Source: Haloferax mucosum ATCC BAA-1512 (lineage in GTDB: Archaea; Halobacteriota; Halobacteria; Halobacteriales; Haloferacaceae). Taken from it: 64,000 nt of DNA. The notes under the pieces were generated by a model. That model ran no database searches and had not been told where the DNA came from. It saw only the letters and a program-made list of their open reading frames with translations. The stretch spans positions 1 to 64,000 of the forward strand of contig NZ_AOLN01000006.1 of NCBI RefSeq assembly GCF_000337815.1, written 5' to 3'. The position numbers and the translations under genes were made by a program. Within the stretch, counting starts at the first letter, position 1, and each line of letters begins with the position of its first letter. Positions 1 to 8,772 of this stretch are shown here, piece by piece.

Positions 1-1
1 G

Positions 2-357
2 GTTACAGACGAACCCTAGTTGGGTTGAAGCCTGACGTGCCATGTACCATGCTGTGGTCCCGGCGGTTACAGACGAACCCTAGTTGGGTTGAAGCGTCTA
101 GCAAACGATCCCCTAATCGGGCGATGGCTAGTTACAGACGAACCCTAGTTGGGTTGAAGCCTACGACCCAGTGCAGACAACTCTGTCCGTGCGTATGTTA
201 CAGACGAACCCTAGTTGGGTTGAAGCAGAGGCTCTTTGTGCTATTGTCTCCTTGGCTTCCGTGTTACAGACGAACCCTAGTTGGGTTGAAGCCGAGGTCG
301 CGTACTCCCACTTGTGGAGGTAATCGAGTTACAGACGAACCCTAGTTGGGTTGAAAC
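2..357 (+). CRISPR. CRISPR array, trailer end, six repeats (truncated at window start)
   Basis: Six copies of a 30-nt repeat starting GTTACAGACG and ending GGGTTGAAGC lie at 2-31, 66-95, 131-160, 197-226, 263-292 and 328-357. The five spacers are 34-36 nt and unrelated to each other. The first five repeats are identical; the last ends GAAAC instead of GAAGC, the degeneration expected at the leader-distal end. The repeat ending TTGAAGC gives the usual haloarchaeal type I-B 8-nt crRNA handle, so transcription is left to right and the leader, any newer spacers and probably the cas genes lie outside the window to the left. No cas gene is present here. Confidence 0.97.
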
Positions 358-515
358 AAGTTGTGCAGTGTCGCCCACTAGCCAGTCACTGACCCGGCGA
401 CTAGACACACAATTGGAGTCCCAAGATACTGAATGGAAAGTGTATGCTTCGGAAAGCGCACGCCAGCGTTCGACAAAAGACGGTATCTGCGAGGGGTGTT
501 CGTCTCCGGGTTCGC

Positions 516-761
516 TTAGACGCTTGCAGTAGTGCCACTGGACCCGACCTCGTCGCGCACGACGAAGTAGAGAATCCAGACGATGACACCGCCCAAGAAC
601 GCTCCGGTGCCCCACGCGAGCGCGTGCCTACTGTTTCGGCGCTTTGCGTCTCGGTAGACGAAGAAGGCCACGACTAACGGTACGGCGAGTAGTAGCCCGA
701 TAAAGAATAAAGCGAACAGTTCCGGGCCGCCGGGGACGCCTACTTGAAGGATAGACAGCAT
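516..761 (-). CDS. Small two-helix membrane protein
   Basis: Hypothetical protein of 81 residues. It begins MLSILQVGVPGGPEL and has two hydrophobic stretches, about residues 14-36 and 52-68, separated by a basic loop (YRDAKRRNSRH), so it probably spans the membrane twice with the loop inside. The C-terminus is short and charged. I recognise the general type (small haloarchaeal membrane protein starting with a GGPEL-like segment) but know no function. It stands alone, between the CRISPR trailer and the insertion element, and reads toward the array. About 250 bp upstream of it (762-1011) I see no gene. The start is the only ATG before the first helix. Confidence 0.75.
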   Translation of the reverse strand: MLSILQVGVPGGPELFALFFIGLLLAVPLVVAFFVYRDAKRRNSRHALAWGTGAFLGGVIVWILYFVVRDEVGSSGTTASV

Positions 762-1011
762 GCCGTCTGTTTTTCAGTTATATACACAAATAGCTTCGGT
801 TGGACGTCGGGAACTTGCGAATAAGAAGCTTTCTGGGAGGGAGACGCGTACGGGTGGACGAGCACTCCGATCGGTTTCAGGCGGTCCCGTCCGACCACAA
901 ACCGAACCTCACCTCGCGTCCGGGGACCCGTACGAGAACCGTCCGACAAAGCGCTTTCGGGCCACGGGAAGGCACGGAAGCACGGTCATACACGCGACGA
1001 ACGCGTGAACC

Positions 1012-1034
1012 GCCTCGGGGTCAATCCCCGAGGC
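1012..1034 (-). repeat. Hairpin 3' of tnpB (element end / guide-RNA 3' hairpin candidate)
   Basis: A perfect 9-bp stem, GCCTCGGGG against CCCCGAGGC, with a 5-nt loop. It starts 10 bp past the tnpB stop codon on the tnpB strand. In IS605-type elements the sequence at and after the tnpB 3' end is transcribed as the guide RNA and also forms the transposase-recognised end. That this hairpin plays either role is inference from position. Confidence 0.6.
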
Positions 1035-1044
1035 TTCCCGTGGT

Positions 1045-2227
1045 TTAGTCGGACACTCCCATCCGACCATCGGCCTGATGGCCTCGAACGGTCGGTTGGG
1101 TCACGGTCGGGGCGTCCACAGCCCCCGATGCCTGCCGTCGCACCTTCCGAACAACGGGAAGGCTGTTGAGAGCAGGCACATTCCAATCGAGTTTCTTGAT
1201 TCCTTTCACGGCGATATTGACGCTTGCACCACGGTCGCTGTGGTCTTGATGCTCGCAGGACTTGCACTTGAACCGCTTCTTGTTGCGATTCGCTCGCTCC
1301 GTATGTCCACACACCGGACACCGTTGGCTCGTATACGCAGGGTCAATCCACGCAGTTGGAATGCCCTCGAACGACGCCTTGTACGATGTATAGAACTGTA
1401 GGGCGCGGAACGGGAGATGGTGCAAGCGTCGATTCATCCGCGTACCGTAGTCGATACTGTCGCACATCGCTTTGAGGTCTTCAAAGACGATACACGGCCT
1501 CTCGAACTGACGGCTCCACTCCACGATGTGACGGCTCACCTTGTGGAGTCTGTCGCGGACGAACCGTTCTTCGCGCCCTTCAAGCGTATCGTGGATGCTG
1601 TCTTCCCCGCGTTCTGGACGCGCTTCCGCATCGTGAAGTAGCGATGGCGCTCGAACTTGATCTCGGGGAAGTCGATGACCAACGTGTCCTCAACGCCATT
1701 CTCGGAGAGTGCGGTGAGAGCCACGTTGTCCTCATTCACGTCCACGCCAACGACCGTCCGTGAGTCGTGCGTGTCCCCAACGGTCTGCTCGGTGTTGGTG
1801 ACGTTGACGTGTAACTCGGGATTCTCGTTGTGAAAGAGGGCTTCCGCCGTCCCAATCTTCCACTCGTCGCTTTCGAGTGCGGTCTTGAGAAGTCCGAGGT
1901 GAGCGTCACTCCCGTTGAGGACGCCCTTGACGTGCTGTACGGCTTCGCGCTGATCCGGAACGCCACGTCGCCATCGTCGTCGTAGTAGTTCTCCATCGCA
2001 CCGAGAGCCTTGGCGACAACGCGCTGAGTCGTGTTCTTCACGAGGGTGGCGTCGTCGGCCACGCGGTCAGGAATTGCGTCCCAGCCCACGCCGTCTTTGG
2101 CGAGACGGATGGCTTCGTTGTACACCGAGCGGGCTTCGAGCGTGGCGTCGTACAACAGACCCTCGTTGGCACTCCGTATGTCAAGTTGGAAGTCCAGCGT
2201 CTTGACGAGAGCCTGTGCGTCAGTCAT
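1045..2227 (-). pseudogene. tnpB: TnpB (IS1341-type) RNA-guided nuclease, frameshifted
   Basis: Joined across two frameshifts, this reads as a haloarchaeal TnpB. The N-terminal part (2227 to about 1938) begins MTDAQALVKTLDFQL. The frame then shifts near 1934-1940 into a part carrying the RuvC-I Asp (VVGVDVNEDNVAL), and again near 1604-1607 (a run of four C on the plus strand) into the C-terminal part with the RuvC-II Glu (IVFEDLKAM), the zinc finger CPVCGH...CKSC and RuvC-III Asp (HSDRGASVNIA). From recollection of intact relatives, about 30 residues also seem to be missing after ENYY. All three nuclease residues remain in the DNA, but no single frame joins them. It overlaps the DUF2080 gene by 4 nt. 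Confidence 0.85.
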
Positions 2228-2379
2228 TCTTCGTCTTGTTCGGTGGGTTCTGAGGTTCGGACGACTTTCACGTCAGCCCCACGCCATCGTTTGGGGACGG
2301 TGACGTGGGCACTGTTCCCGAACGGTTTGACTTCTCCGTCGAGAACTTCCTCGCCGTCGATTTTAAACTGATTCGCCAT
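2224..2379 (-). CDS. DUF2080 family transposon-associated AbrB-like protein
   Basis: A 51-residue protein starting MANQFKIDGEEV; an upstream in-frame ATG at 2406 is possible but would run through the palindrome. The core KPFGNSAHVTVPKRWRG has the look of an AbrB/MazE swapped-hairpin DNA-binding domain, and this family (DUF2080) is regularly found between tnpA and tnpB in haloarchaeal IS elements. Its stop overlaps the tnpB start (ATGA). It is the only intact gene in the element. Likely role, by inference: transcriptional repressor of the element acting at the palindrome just upstream. Confidence 0.75.
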   Translation of the reverse strand: MANQFKIDGEEVLDGEVKPFGNSAHVTVPKRWRGADVKVVRTSEPTEQDEE

Positions 2380-2385
2380 ACCTGC

Positions 2386-2404
2386 GTATATCCTTTGGAT
2401 ATAC
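2386..2404. promoter_or_regulatory. Palindrome in the tnpA / DUF2080 divergent promoter
   Basis: GTATATCC, three T, GGATATAC: a perfect 8-bp inverted repeat in the 53 bp between the divergent DUF2080 and tnpA starts. It is AT-rich enough to include TATA elements for both directions. Candidate operator for the AbrB-like protein; inference only. Confidence 0.45.
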
Positions 2405-2432
2405 ATAACTGTGTTGGTGGAGTGGTTTCGAT

Positions 2433-2881
2433 ATGGGTGAGAAGCGGTCGAACCACACGGTGTACAACGTCAACTACCACTTCGTGTGGTGCCCAAAGTC
2501 AAGCAAATCGAAGATTTGCGTACCTCGCGGGATCTCCGATCCCGCTCAGTATCGACACGCAATTCTCGAACCAATCGAGGATTCGCTGGAAGCGAGTTTC
2601 CGCGACGTGTGTGACCAGTACAATTACGATATACTGTCGCTCCACATCTCGCCCGACCACGTACACCTTTTCTTGTCAGCCTATCCGGAGTACTCACCGA
2701 GCGAGATTGTGCGGACGGTGAAGAACATCACGGCCGGGAGATGTGGGAACAGCACGAACCATTCTTGGAGGAGTACCTGTGGGGCGGTGGGTTTTGGGAG
2801 GAATCGTACTACGTGGGGACGGCAGGCGATGTTTCGACCGACACGATTGAGCAGTATATCGAGCGAACGGAACCTGTTTAG
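2433..2881 (+). pseudogene. tnpA: IS200-type Y1 (HUH) transposase TnpA, frameshifted
   Basis: The first frame from ATG 2433 gives the family pattern: YNVNYHFVWCPK near the N-terminus and the HUH metal site as ISPDHVHLFLS about 75 residues in. After VKNITA (about 2735) the frame shifts by one base. The rest continues in another frame as EMWEQHEPFLEEYLWGGG, then ESYYVGTAGDVSTDTI, ending ...YIERTEPV at the TAG of 2879-2881. The catalytic Tyr is probably in the ESYYVG segment, so it is cut off from the HUH site. Pseudogene unless the shift is a sequencing error. Confidence 0.85.
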
Positions 2882-2906
2882 CGGAGCGTACGGCTACGGC
2901 CTTCAC

Positions 2907-2927
2907 ACTCGGGGTCAAGCTCCGAGT
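2907..2927. repeat. Subterminal hairpin at the tnpA-side end of the IS
   Basis: ACTCGG and CCGAGT arms around a GGTCAAGCT loop (partly pairable), 25 bp past the tnpA stop and about 22 bp before the inferred element edge. It shares the CTCGGGGTCAA core with the hairpin at 1012-1034, as expected for two ends recognised by one transposase. Confidence 0.55.
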
Positions 2928-2949
2928 CACTCGGCCTGCTACGCCTGTA

Positions 2950-3175
2950 GATGATGCCCACCAGTCCAGTGACAAGACCGAACCGCTACAGCGGTGGCGA
3001 AAGCGACAGTGCGAGCACGCCGAAACCGGAGGCGGTCGTCACCGCACTGCCGAGCAATGCACTTCCGGTCCCGGTGAGTGCCGTAGACAGCGCGTTCGTA
3101 AGCGAGTCCCGCTGGGCGCGTTGGTCGATGAATCGTTCACTTGGACGATTTTTCTCCGCCGATTCGATGTCTGGT
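2950..3175 (-). pseudogene. C-terminal-region remnant of an RND/MMPL-family exporter
   Basis: Reading leftward from about 3175, one frame gives a piece with the signature of the late membrane segments of RND (MMPL/HAE3) transporters: ...SLTNALSTALTGTGSALLG, then SAVTTASGFGVLALSL, PPL, an amber codon at 2986-2988, and RFGLVTGLVGII. The family has Q or another residue where the stop stands, consistent with a CAG to TAG change. The similarity stops at 2950 where the IS element begins, and no continuation was found on the other side (below 1012). The N-terminal part is also absent. A truncated, dead gene. Confidence 0.65.
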
Positions 3176-3207
3176 TCAGTTGGCTTGTCCAGACCGGCCG
3201 TCTCTCG

Positions 3208-3708
3208 TCAGTCGTCGGACGGCGTGATTTGGCGCGAGAATCTCGCCTCAACCCCACGGTGAACCGTCACGAGACCGACCACACTCACCACGATAATCCC
3301 AACGTCCGCCGCCGTCGAGAGCAGACCCAAGGAAACGATAAGCGTCGTCGCACACGCAGGGGGATGAACAACACCCGTTTTCACCATTCCCCAACTCGTC
3401 ACGGCGACGGAGACGATGCCGCTGGTGACGAGCCGAAGGCCAGCCAGTGACGCGGGCGGCGGCGCAGTGAGTGTCACGCCCGACGCGAGGGCCGCGTACG
3501 CGAGGAACCCAACCACCGCGCCGACGAGGTGGCCACCGACGACGCGAGACGGGCGAGGGCCAGCGCCGCGGCGTTCAAACGCGAGGACGAACGCCGACGG
3601 GCCGAGACTCGGGAAGATGAAGGCTCTCCCGGTCGCCCACGCGACGATGCCGAGCGTGGCAAAGAGCAGACCGGCGGCGAGTCCGGTTTCGATACCGCGC
3701 CGTTGCAT
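3208..3708 (-). CDS. HPP family integral membrane protein
   Basis: 166 residues from the ATG at 3708 (MQRRGIETGLAAG); an in-frame start at 3861 would add an unlikely, unhydrophobic N-terminus. About four hydrophobic segments, with the family signature FPSLGPSAFVLAF near residues 29-41 and GVVHPPACATTLIV, which carries the HPP motif that names the family. HPP proteins are four-helix membrane proteins; some plant and cyanobacterial members have been linked to nitrite transport, but the substrate here is unknown. It is followed by the RND stump and reads toward the IS element. The full HPP domain appears present, so the gene itself looks intact. Confidence 0.85.
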   Translation of the reverse strand: MQRRGIETGLAAGLLFATLGIVAWATGRAFIFPSLGPSAFVLAFERRGAGPRPSRVVGGHLVGAVVGFLAYAALASGVTLTAPPPASLAGLRLVTSGIVSVAVTSWGMVKTGVVHPPACATTLIVSLGLLSTAADVGIIVVSVVGLVTVHRGVEARFSRQITPSDD

Positions 3709-3894
3709 ATCCGCACTCGACAGATACGCCGTGAAAACAGTGTCTAACTCGACTCGGCAGGCGGTCTCGAACGATGTCGGTGGGGACTGTACCGCCGACC
3801 AACACGAATTCGAATTCACGTGTCGGAACCACCATCCCCGCGACGGGGACGACTCCAACACCGTTACAGGACCGTCCAGAAGGCCAAGAACCGT

Positions 3895-4929
3895 TCAGAT
3901 CCAGCCTTCTTCGGCGAGGAGTTCGCCGTTGAGGACCGAGGCACCGGCCGCACCGCGAATCGTGTTGTGCGCGAGGCAGTTGTACTTCACGCCGCGGTCG
4001 GTCGCTTGGATGCCGCCGGCGGAAATCTGCATGCCGTCGCCGCGCTCACGGTCGAGACGTGGCTGTGGGCGGAAGTCGTCTTCGAAGACGTGGATGAGTT
4101 GCTCGGGCGCACTCGGGAGGTCGATACCGGGGTAGTCGCGCATCGCGGCCGCGACGTCTTCGGGCGACGCGTCTTCTTTGAGGTCGGCGAAGACGCTTTC
4201 GAGGTGGCCATCGAGCGTCGGAATTCGGTTACAGGAGGCGTTGACTTCGGCGTCGTGGAGCGCGAGTTCCGCACCGTCGAAGGTGCCGAGAAGCTTGCGC
4301 GATTCGGACTCCATCTTCGCTTCTTCGCCGCCGATGTGGGGGATGGCGTTGTCGATAATCTCCATCGAGGTGACGCCGTCGTAGCCCGCGCCGGAGACGG
4401 CTTGGAGAGTCGTCACGTGAACGCGGTCGAGACCGAACTGGTCGAGCGCGGCGAGCGTCGGAACCATCGTGATAGTCGAGCAGTTCGGGTTCTTCACGAG
4501 CGCGCCGTCCCACCCGCGTTCGTCGCGTTGGACTTCGATGAGGTCGAGGTGGCCGGGATTGATTTCCGGAATCGTCAACGGGACGTCGGGTGCCATGCGG
4601 TCGTTCGAGGAGTTCGAAGAGACGACGTAGCCCGCTTCGAGGAACTCGGGTTCGACCTCGGCGGCGACCGACGACGGGAGCGACGAAAAGAGCAGGTCGA
4701 TGTCGTCGGGGACGTCCGCGGGGTCGGTTCGACCGACCTCCATCTCGGCGACGTCGTTCGGTATCGGGGTATTGACGCGCCACTTCGCCGCGTCGCCGTA
4801 TCGCTTGCCCGCGCTCGATTCGCTCGCGGTTACGGCCGCCAGTTCGAACGTCGGGTGGTCTTCGAGAAGCTGGATGAATCGCTGTCCAACCGCACCGGTC
4901 GCACCGAGGATTCCGACTTGAAGTGCCAT
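3895..4929 (-). CDS. asd: Aspartate-semialdehyde dehydrogenase
   Basis: Reduces 4-phospho-L-aspartate to aspartate-semialdehyde with NADPH, the branch point to threonine, methionine and lysine. 344 residues from MALQVGILGATGAVGQR, with the N-terminal dinucleotide-binding GATGAVG motif and the active-site Cys in KNPNCSTITM around residue 157. Further conserved parts are SGAGYDG and NRIPTLDGH. An ATG 8 codons upstream would add MCHPTTWI; the shorter start is preferred because a TATA-like CCTTATG lies about 26 bp before it. Length is normal for the archaeal/fungal-type family. Divergent from pccA, with about 200 bp of shared upstream region. Confidence 0.95.
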   Translation of the reverse strand: MALQVGILGATGAVGQRFIQLLEDHPTFELAAVTASESSAGKRYGDAAKWRVNTPIPNDVAEMEVGRTDPADVPDDIDLLFSSLPSSVAAEVEPEFLEAGYVVSSNSSNDRMAPDVPLTIPEINPGHLDLIEVQRDERGWDGALVKNPNCSTITMVPTLAALDQFGLDRVHVTTLQAVSGAGYDGVTSMEIIDNAIPHIGGEEAKMESESRKLLGTFDGAELALHDAEVNASCNRIPTLDGHLESVFADLKEDASPEDVAAAMRDYPGIDLPSAPEQLIHVFEDDFRPQPRLDRERGDGMQISAGGIQATDRGVKYNCLAHNTIRGAAGASVLNGELLAEEGWI

Positions 4930-5126
4930 TATCCATGTCGTTGGGTGGCACACGCATAAGGCCGTTTGGGTTTGCTCCCATATCCACGGCAGTCCGCTCG
5001 TACGACCGGTTTTCGGGCGATTCCTTCATGGTCGAACACGTAAATCGTTGACTGTCGAATCATAAAACCGACGTGCGTTGGAGAAACCGATAGAATAACG
5101 TGTAGTTCCCTGAAAGACTACCGCAA

Positions 5127-6935
5127 ATGTTCAGCAAGGTTCTCGTCGCCAACCGAGGCGAGATCGCAGTGCGTGTCATGCGTGCATGCGAGGAGTTAGG
5201 AGTCCGAACTGTCGCGGTCTACAGCGAGGCCGACAAGCACGGCGGACACGTGCGCTACGCGGACGAGGCGTACAACATTGGTCCGGCCCGCGCGGCCGAC
5301 TCCTATCTTGACCACGAGTCGGTCATCGAAGCCGCCCGGAAGGCGGACGCAGACGCCATCCACCCGGGGTACGGTTTCCTCGCGGAGAACGCCGAATTCG
5401 CTCGGAAGGTCGAAGACACCGAGTTCAAGTGGGTCGGCCCGTCGGCCGACGCGATGGAGCGACTCGGCGAGAAGACGAAGGCGCGCGCGCTCATGCAGGA
5501 CGCCGACGTGCCGGTCGTCCCGGGGACGACCGAACCCGCCGAGTCCGCCGAGGACGTGAAAGCCGTCGCGGAAGACTACGGATATCCGGTCGCCATCAAG
5601 GCCGAAGGCGGCGGTGGCGGTCGCGGCCTGAAGGTCGTCCACTCCGAAGACGAGGTTGACGACCAGTTCGAGACGGCAAAACGCGAGGGCGAGGCGTACT
5701 TCGACAACGCCTCCGTCTACGTCGAAAAATACCTCGAATCGCCGCGCCACATCGAAGTCCAGATTCTCGCGGACGAACACGGCAACGTTCGCCACCTCGG
5801 CGAGCGCGACTGCTCGCTCCAGCGTCGCCACCAGAAGGTCATCGAGGAAGCGCCGTCGCCCGCCCTCTCCGACGACCTGCGCGAGCAGATCGGCGAGGCC
5901 GCTCGCCGCGGCGTCCGTGCCGCCGACTACCACAACGCCGGGACCGTGGAGTTCCTCGTCGAAGACGGCGAGTTCTACTTCATGGAGGTCAACACGCGGA
6001 TTCAGGTCGAACACACCGTCACCGAGGAAGTGACGGGTCTCGACGTGGTTAAATGGCAACTGCGCGTCGCCGCCGGCGAAGAACTCGACTTCTCGCAGGA
6101 CGACGTCGAAATCGACGGCCACTCGATGGAGTTCCGCATCAACGCGGAGGCTCCCGAAAAGGAGTTCGCGCCCGCGACCGGCACGCTTGCGACCTACGAC
6201 CCGCCGGGCGGCATCGGTATCCGCATGGACGACGCGGTCCGTCAAGGCGACGAAATCGGCGGCGACTACGACTCGATGATCGCCAAACTCATCGTCACCG
6301 GTTCGGACCGCGAGGAAGTTCTCGCTCGCGCCGAGCGCGCACTCGCCGAGTTCGACATCGAGGGACTCCGCACGGTCATCCCGTTCCACCGCCTCATGCT
6401 CACCGACGAGGCGTTCCGCGAGGGAAGCCACACGACCAAATACCTCGACGAAGTGCTCGACCCCGAGCGCATCGAGGCCGCGGTCGAGCGATGGTCGCCG
6501 GAAGCGGTCGCCGGCGACGGCGACGATGACGACGTGACAGAACGAACCTTCACCGTCGAGGTCAACGGCAAGCGCTTCGAGGTCAGTCTCGAAGAACGCG
6601 GCGCGCCTGCGATTCCGCTCGGCGGTGCGTCGGCGGCTTCCGCCGCCTCGTCCAACGCGTCCGGCCCGAGAAAGCGCCGTACCGACGGCGACGACGGTGG
6701 CCAACAGGTCATCGAAGGCGACGGTGAGTCCGTCACCGCCGAGATGCAGGGAACCATCCTCGCCGTCGAAGTCGAAGAGGGCGACGAGGTCGAACCGGGC
6801 GACACCGTCTGTATCCTCGAAGCGATGAAGATGGAAAACGACGTGGTCGCCGAGCGCGGCGGCACCGTCTCGCAAGTCCTCATCGGCGAAGGCGACAGCG
6901 TCGATATGGGCGACGTACTGCTCGTCCTCGAATAG
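5127..6935 (+). CDS. pccA: Propionyl/acetyl-CoA carboxylase, biotin carboxylase-BCCP subunit
   Basis: 602 residues combining biotin carboxylase and biotin carrier. The N-terminal domain begins [16 protein letters not shown]; the ATP-grasp glycine loop [12 protein letters not shown] lies near residue 158, and the catalytic region has [12 protein letters not shown]. The C-terminal 75 residues form the biotinyl domain, with the acceptor lysine in EAMKMEN near residue 567. With PccB and PccX (encoded about 10 kb away, opposite strand) it should carboxylate propionyl-CoA to methylmalonyl-CoA; a role on acetyl-CoA is also possible in haloarchaea. The biotin ligase gene follows 66 bp downstream, so substrate and modifying enzyme are likely co-expressed. 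A TATA-like CATAAAA lies about 60 bp upstream. Confidence 0.95.
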   Translation: MFSKVLVANRGEIAVRVMRACEELGVRTVAVYSEADKHGGHVRYADEAYNIGPARAADSYLDHESVIEAARKADADAIHPGYGFLAENAEFARKVEDTEFKWVGPSADAMERLGEKTKARALMQDADVPVVPGTTEPAESAEDVKAVAEDYGYPVAIKAEGGGGGRGLKVVHSEDEVDDQFETAKREGEAYFDNASVYVEKYLESPRHIEVQILADEHGNVRHLGERDCSLQRRHQKVIEEAPSPALSDDLREQIGEAARRGVRAADYHNAGTVEFLVEDGEFYFMEVNTRIQVEHTVTEEVTGLDVVKWQLRVAAGEELDFSQDDVEIDGHSMEFRINAEAPEKEFAPATGTLATYDPPGGIGIRMDDAVRQGDEIGGDYDSMIAKLIVTGSDREEVLARAERALAEFDIEGLRTVIPFHRLMLTDEAFREGSHTTKYLDEVLDPERIEAAVERWSPEAVAGDGDDDDVTERTFTVEVNGKRFEVSLEERGAPAIPLGGASAASAASSNASGPRKRRTDGDDGGQQVIEGDGESVTAEMQGTILAVEVEEGDEVEPGDTVCILEAMKMENDVVAERGGTVSQVLIGEGDSVDMGDVLLVLE

Positions 6936-7001
6936 GCGGCCCGCGACGGCTCCCGAACAGGAACCACGAACCTCTTTCTTCGCGCCGTCGTAGCCGCCCT
7001 C

Positions 7002-7997
7002 ATGAGCGACACGCGACGCGCCCTTCTCGATGCACTCGCCGAGGGACCGGTCTCCGGTCCCGACCTCGCCGACCGCCTCGGCGTCTCCCGCGCCGCGGTC
7101 TGGAAGCACGTCGAATCTCTCCGTGACGACGGGTTCGAAGTCGAGAGCACGGCAGACGGCTACGCCATCACCGACGTTCCCGAGTACGGTGGTCCGGCAA
7201 TCGAGTTCGGATTGGACGCCGACTACGACGTAGAATTCCACGAGGCGCTCGCTTCGTCGAACGACCGCGCCCGTGAACTCGCCGCTGAGGGCGCGACCGA
7301 CGTGGCCGTTGTCGCCCGCGAGCAGATCGCAAGCAAGGGTCGAAAAGGCCGCGAGTGGTCCGCACCCGACGGCGGCGTCTGGATGAGCCTGCTCGTCAGG
7401 CCTGACGAACCACCAGCACACGCGCCGCTCTACACACTGGCGATGGCCGTCGCGGTCTGCGATGCGGCGCGCGAGGCGGGCGTCGATGCGAGTATCAAGT
7501 GGCCGAATGACGTTATCGTGAGCGGCACGCGAGACGGTGCTGAGAGCGACCGCGCAGTCGATTCCGGCGAGTCCGACCGCGGCTACAGAAAACTCTGCGG
7601 TATCCTCACCGAGATGGAAGGCGAGGCGGACCGCGTCTCGTGGTTGGTCATCGGACCCGGCACCAACGTCAATCTCGACCCCGAAACACTCCCCGAAGGC
7701 GCGACGAGCATCTCTGCTGAGGCCGGAGCGGTCGAACGCCGCGTGTTCGTCCAGCGGGTGCTCGAACGCTTCGACGAACTCCGAGCAGACCTCGACGGTG
7801 TGCTCCCGGCGTGGCGTGAGCGGGCGGACACGCTCGGGAGACACGTCCGAGTCCACACCGCGGGCGGCGTACTCGAAGGAAAAGCGGTGGACGTAGAGCA
7901 TCCCGGGACGCTCGTCGTCCAGACCAGCGAGGGCGAGACACGCGTCCACGCTGGCGACTGCGAACACCTGCGCCCGGCGACCGACGGCGGTCGCTGA
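7002..7997 (+). CDS. birA: Biotin--protein ligase with N-terminal HTH (BirA)
   Basis: Attaches biotin to the lysine of the BCCP domain and may also repress transcription. 331 residues. The first 60 hold a winged helix-turn-helix (DLADRLGVSRAAVWKHVESL). The catalytic domain has the biotin-binding GRKGREWSAPDGGVW near residue 112, IKWPNDV near 165 and a C-terminal SH3-like domain (GGVLEGKAVDVEHPGTLVV). An insert around residues 174-195 (rich in Asp, Ser and Arg) lengthens the usual loop after KWPNDV. It lies directly after pccA, its presumed main substrate. Confidence 0.93.
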   Translation: MSDTRRALLDALAEGPVSGPDLADRLGVSRAAVWKHVESLRDDGFEVESTADGYAITDVPEYGGPAIEFGLDADYDVEFHEALASSNDRARELAAEGATDVAVVAREQIASKGRKGREWSAPDGGVWMSLLVRPDEPPAHAPLYTLAMAVAVCDAAREAGVDASIKWPNDVIVSGTRDGAESDRAVDSGESDRGYRKLCGILTEMEGEADRVSWLVIGPGTNVNLDPETLPEGATSISAEAGAVERRVFVQRVLERFDELRADLDGVLPAWRERADTLGRHVRVHTAGGVLEGKAVDVEHPGTLVVQTSEGETRVHAGDCEHLRPATDGGR

Positions 7998-8005
7998 GCG
8001 CCCCC

Positions 8006-8560
8006 CTACCGCTCTCCGTCGGCGGGGGCTGTCGTGTCAGTTGTTGCGTCGGCGTCTACGGCCGACTCCGACGTGGAATCGACCGGAACCTCGATAGCGG
8101 GTCCGTCGCTGTCGTCTCGGTCGCCCGCGATACGGACGGTCAAGACGGGGACGTTCGACGCGCGGACGACTTTTTCGGCGACCGAGCCTAAGAGCAATCG
8201 GTCGATGCCACCTCGACCGTGGGTTCCCATCACGATGAGGTCGCAGTCGCCACGCTCGGCGAACTCGACGATTTCTCTGCTTGGCGAGCCTTCGAGGACG
8301 TGCGTCTCGACCGGGACGTTCTGTGCCTCGGCGGTTCGTCTGAGCAGTTCGAGAGCCGCCTCGGCGTCTGAGCGCAACAGGTCATCGACGCCTTCCCACG
8401 ACGACTCCATGGGCAGTCCGGCGAAGCTTCCGGCGTTTACCACGTACACTCCGTGTAACTCCGCGCCGTGAACCGCGGCGAGCGCGGCGGCGTGAACCGC
8501 GACGCGCTCAGAGCCGTCGGAGCCGTCGATGGGGACGATGATTCGGTCGTACAATACCAT
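8006..8560 (-). CDS. Universal stress protein (UspA) family
   Basis: 184 residues from MVLYDRIIVPIDGSDGSER; two other starts up to 15 bases upstream are possible. A single Usp domain with the ATP-binding pattern GTHGRGGIDRLLLGSVAEK followed by VVRASNVPVLTVR, so nucleotide binding is likely. The C-terminal 40 residues are a low-complexity Asp/Thr/Ser tail not seen in minimal Usp proteins. Convergent with birA (8 bp between stops). Probable soluble stress-response protein; ligand and trigger unknown. Confidence 0.9.
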   Translation of the reverse strand: MVLYDRIIVPIDGSDGSERVAVHAAALAAVHGAELHGVYVVNAGSFAGLPMESSWEGVDDLLRSDAEAALELLRRTAEAQNVPVETHVLEGSPSREIVEFAERGDCDLIVMGTHGRGGIDRLLLGSVAEKVVRASNVPVLTVRIAGDRDDSDGPAIEVPVDSTSESAVDADATTDTTAPADGER

Positions 8561-8772
8561 GACACGTGATAACATATTCTCGGCACTGGTAATAACACTT
8601 TGCTACGCGAAGAGTACTGCGAGAATAGGTTGGCTGAGAGACGGCCAGCAACCACATCGCTCACAGACATTCGACGGTAGAGACGGATTCCAACGCCCGA
8701 CTCACGACCGAAGCGGGGTTGGAGGGTAGAACTACCGCCTCACTAATTTCGCTTGGTGTGGTAGATTCAGTC

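Larger units (their letters stand above)
1012..2949. mobile_element. Decayed IS200/IS605-family element with divergent tnpA and tnpB
   Basis: The element holds a Y1-type tnpA remnant on the plus strand and, facing away from it, an AbrB-like DUF2080 gene followed by a tnpB remnant. Hairpins lie outside both genes (1012-1034 and 2907-2927), as expected for the subterminal hairpins of this family. The right edge is close to 2949, because host sequence resembling an RND exporter begins at 2950. The left edge is less certain and may lie some bases before 1012. Both transposition genes carry frameshifts, so the element should be immobile unless complemented. Elements of this family make no target duplication, so none was expected. 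Confidence 0.8.

Noticed and set aside
358-515. Further degenerate CRISPR repeats past 357
   Set aside because: No sequence resembling the repeat is found after the last, altered copy.
5196-7967. A 923-codon open frame on the minus strand
   Set aside because: It lies wholly antisense to pccA and birA, whose motifs are certain. Long antisense frames arise from GC-rich codon bias; this one shows no family motif.
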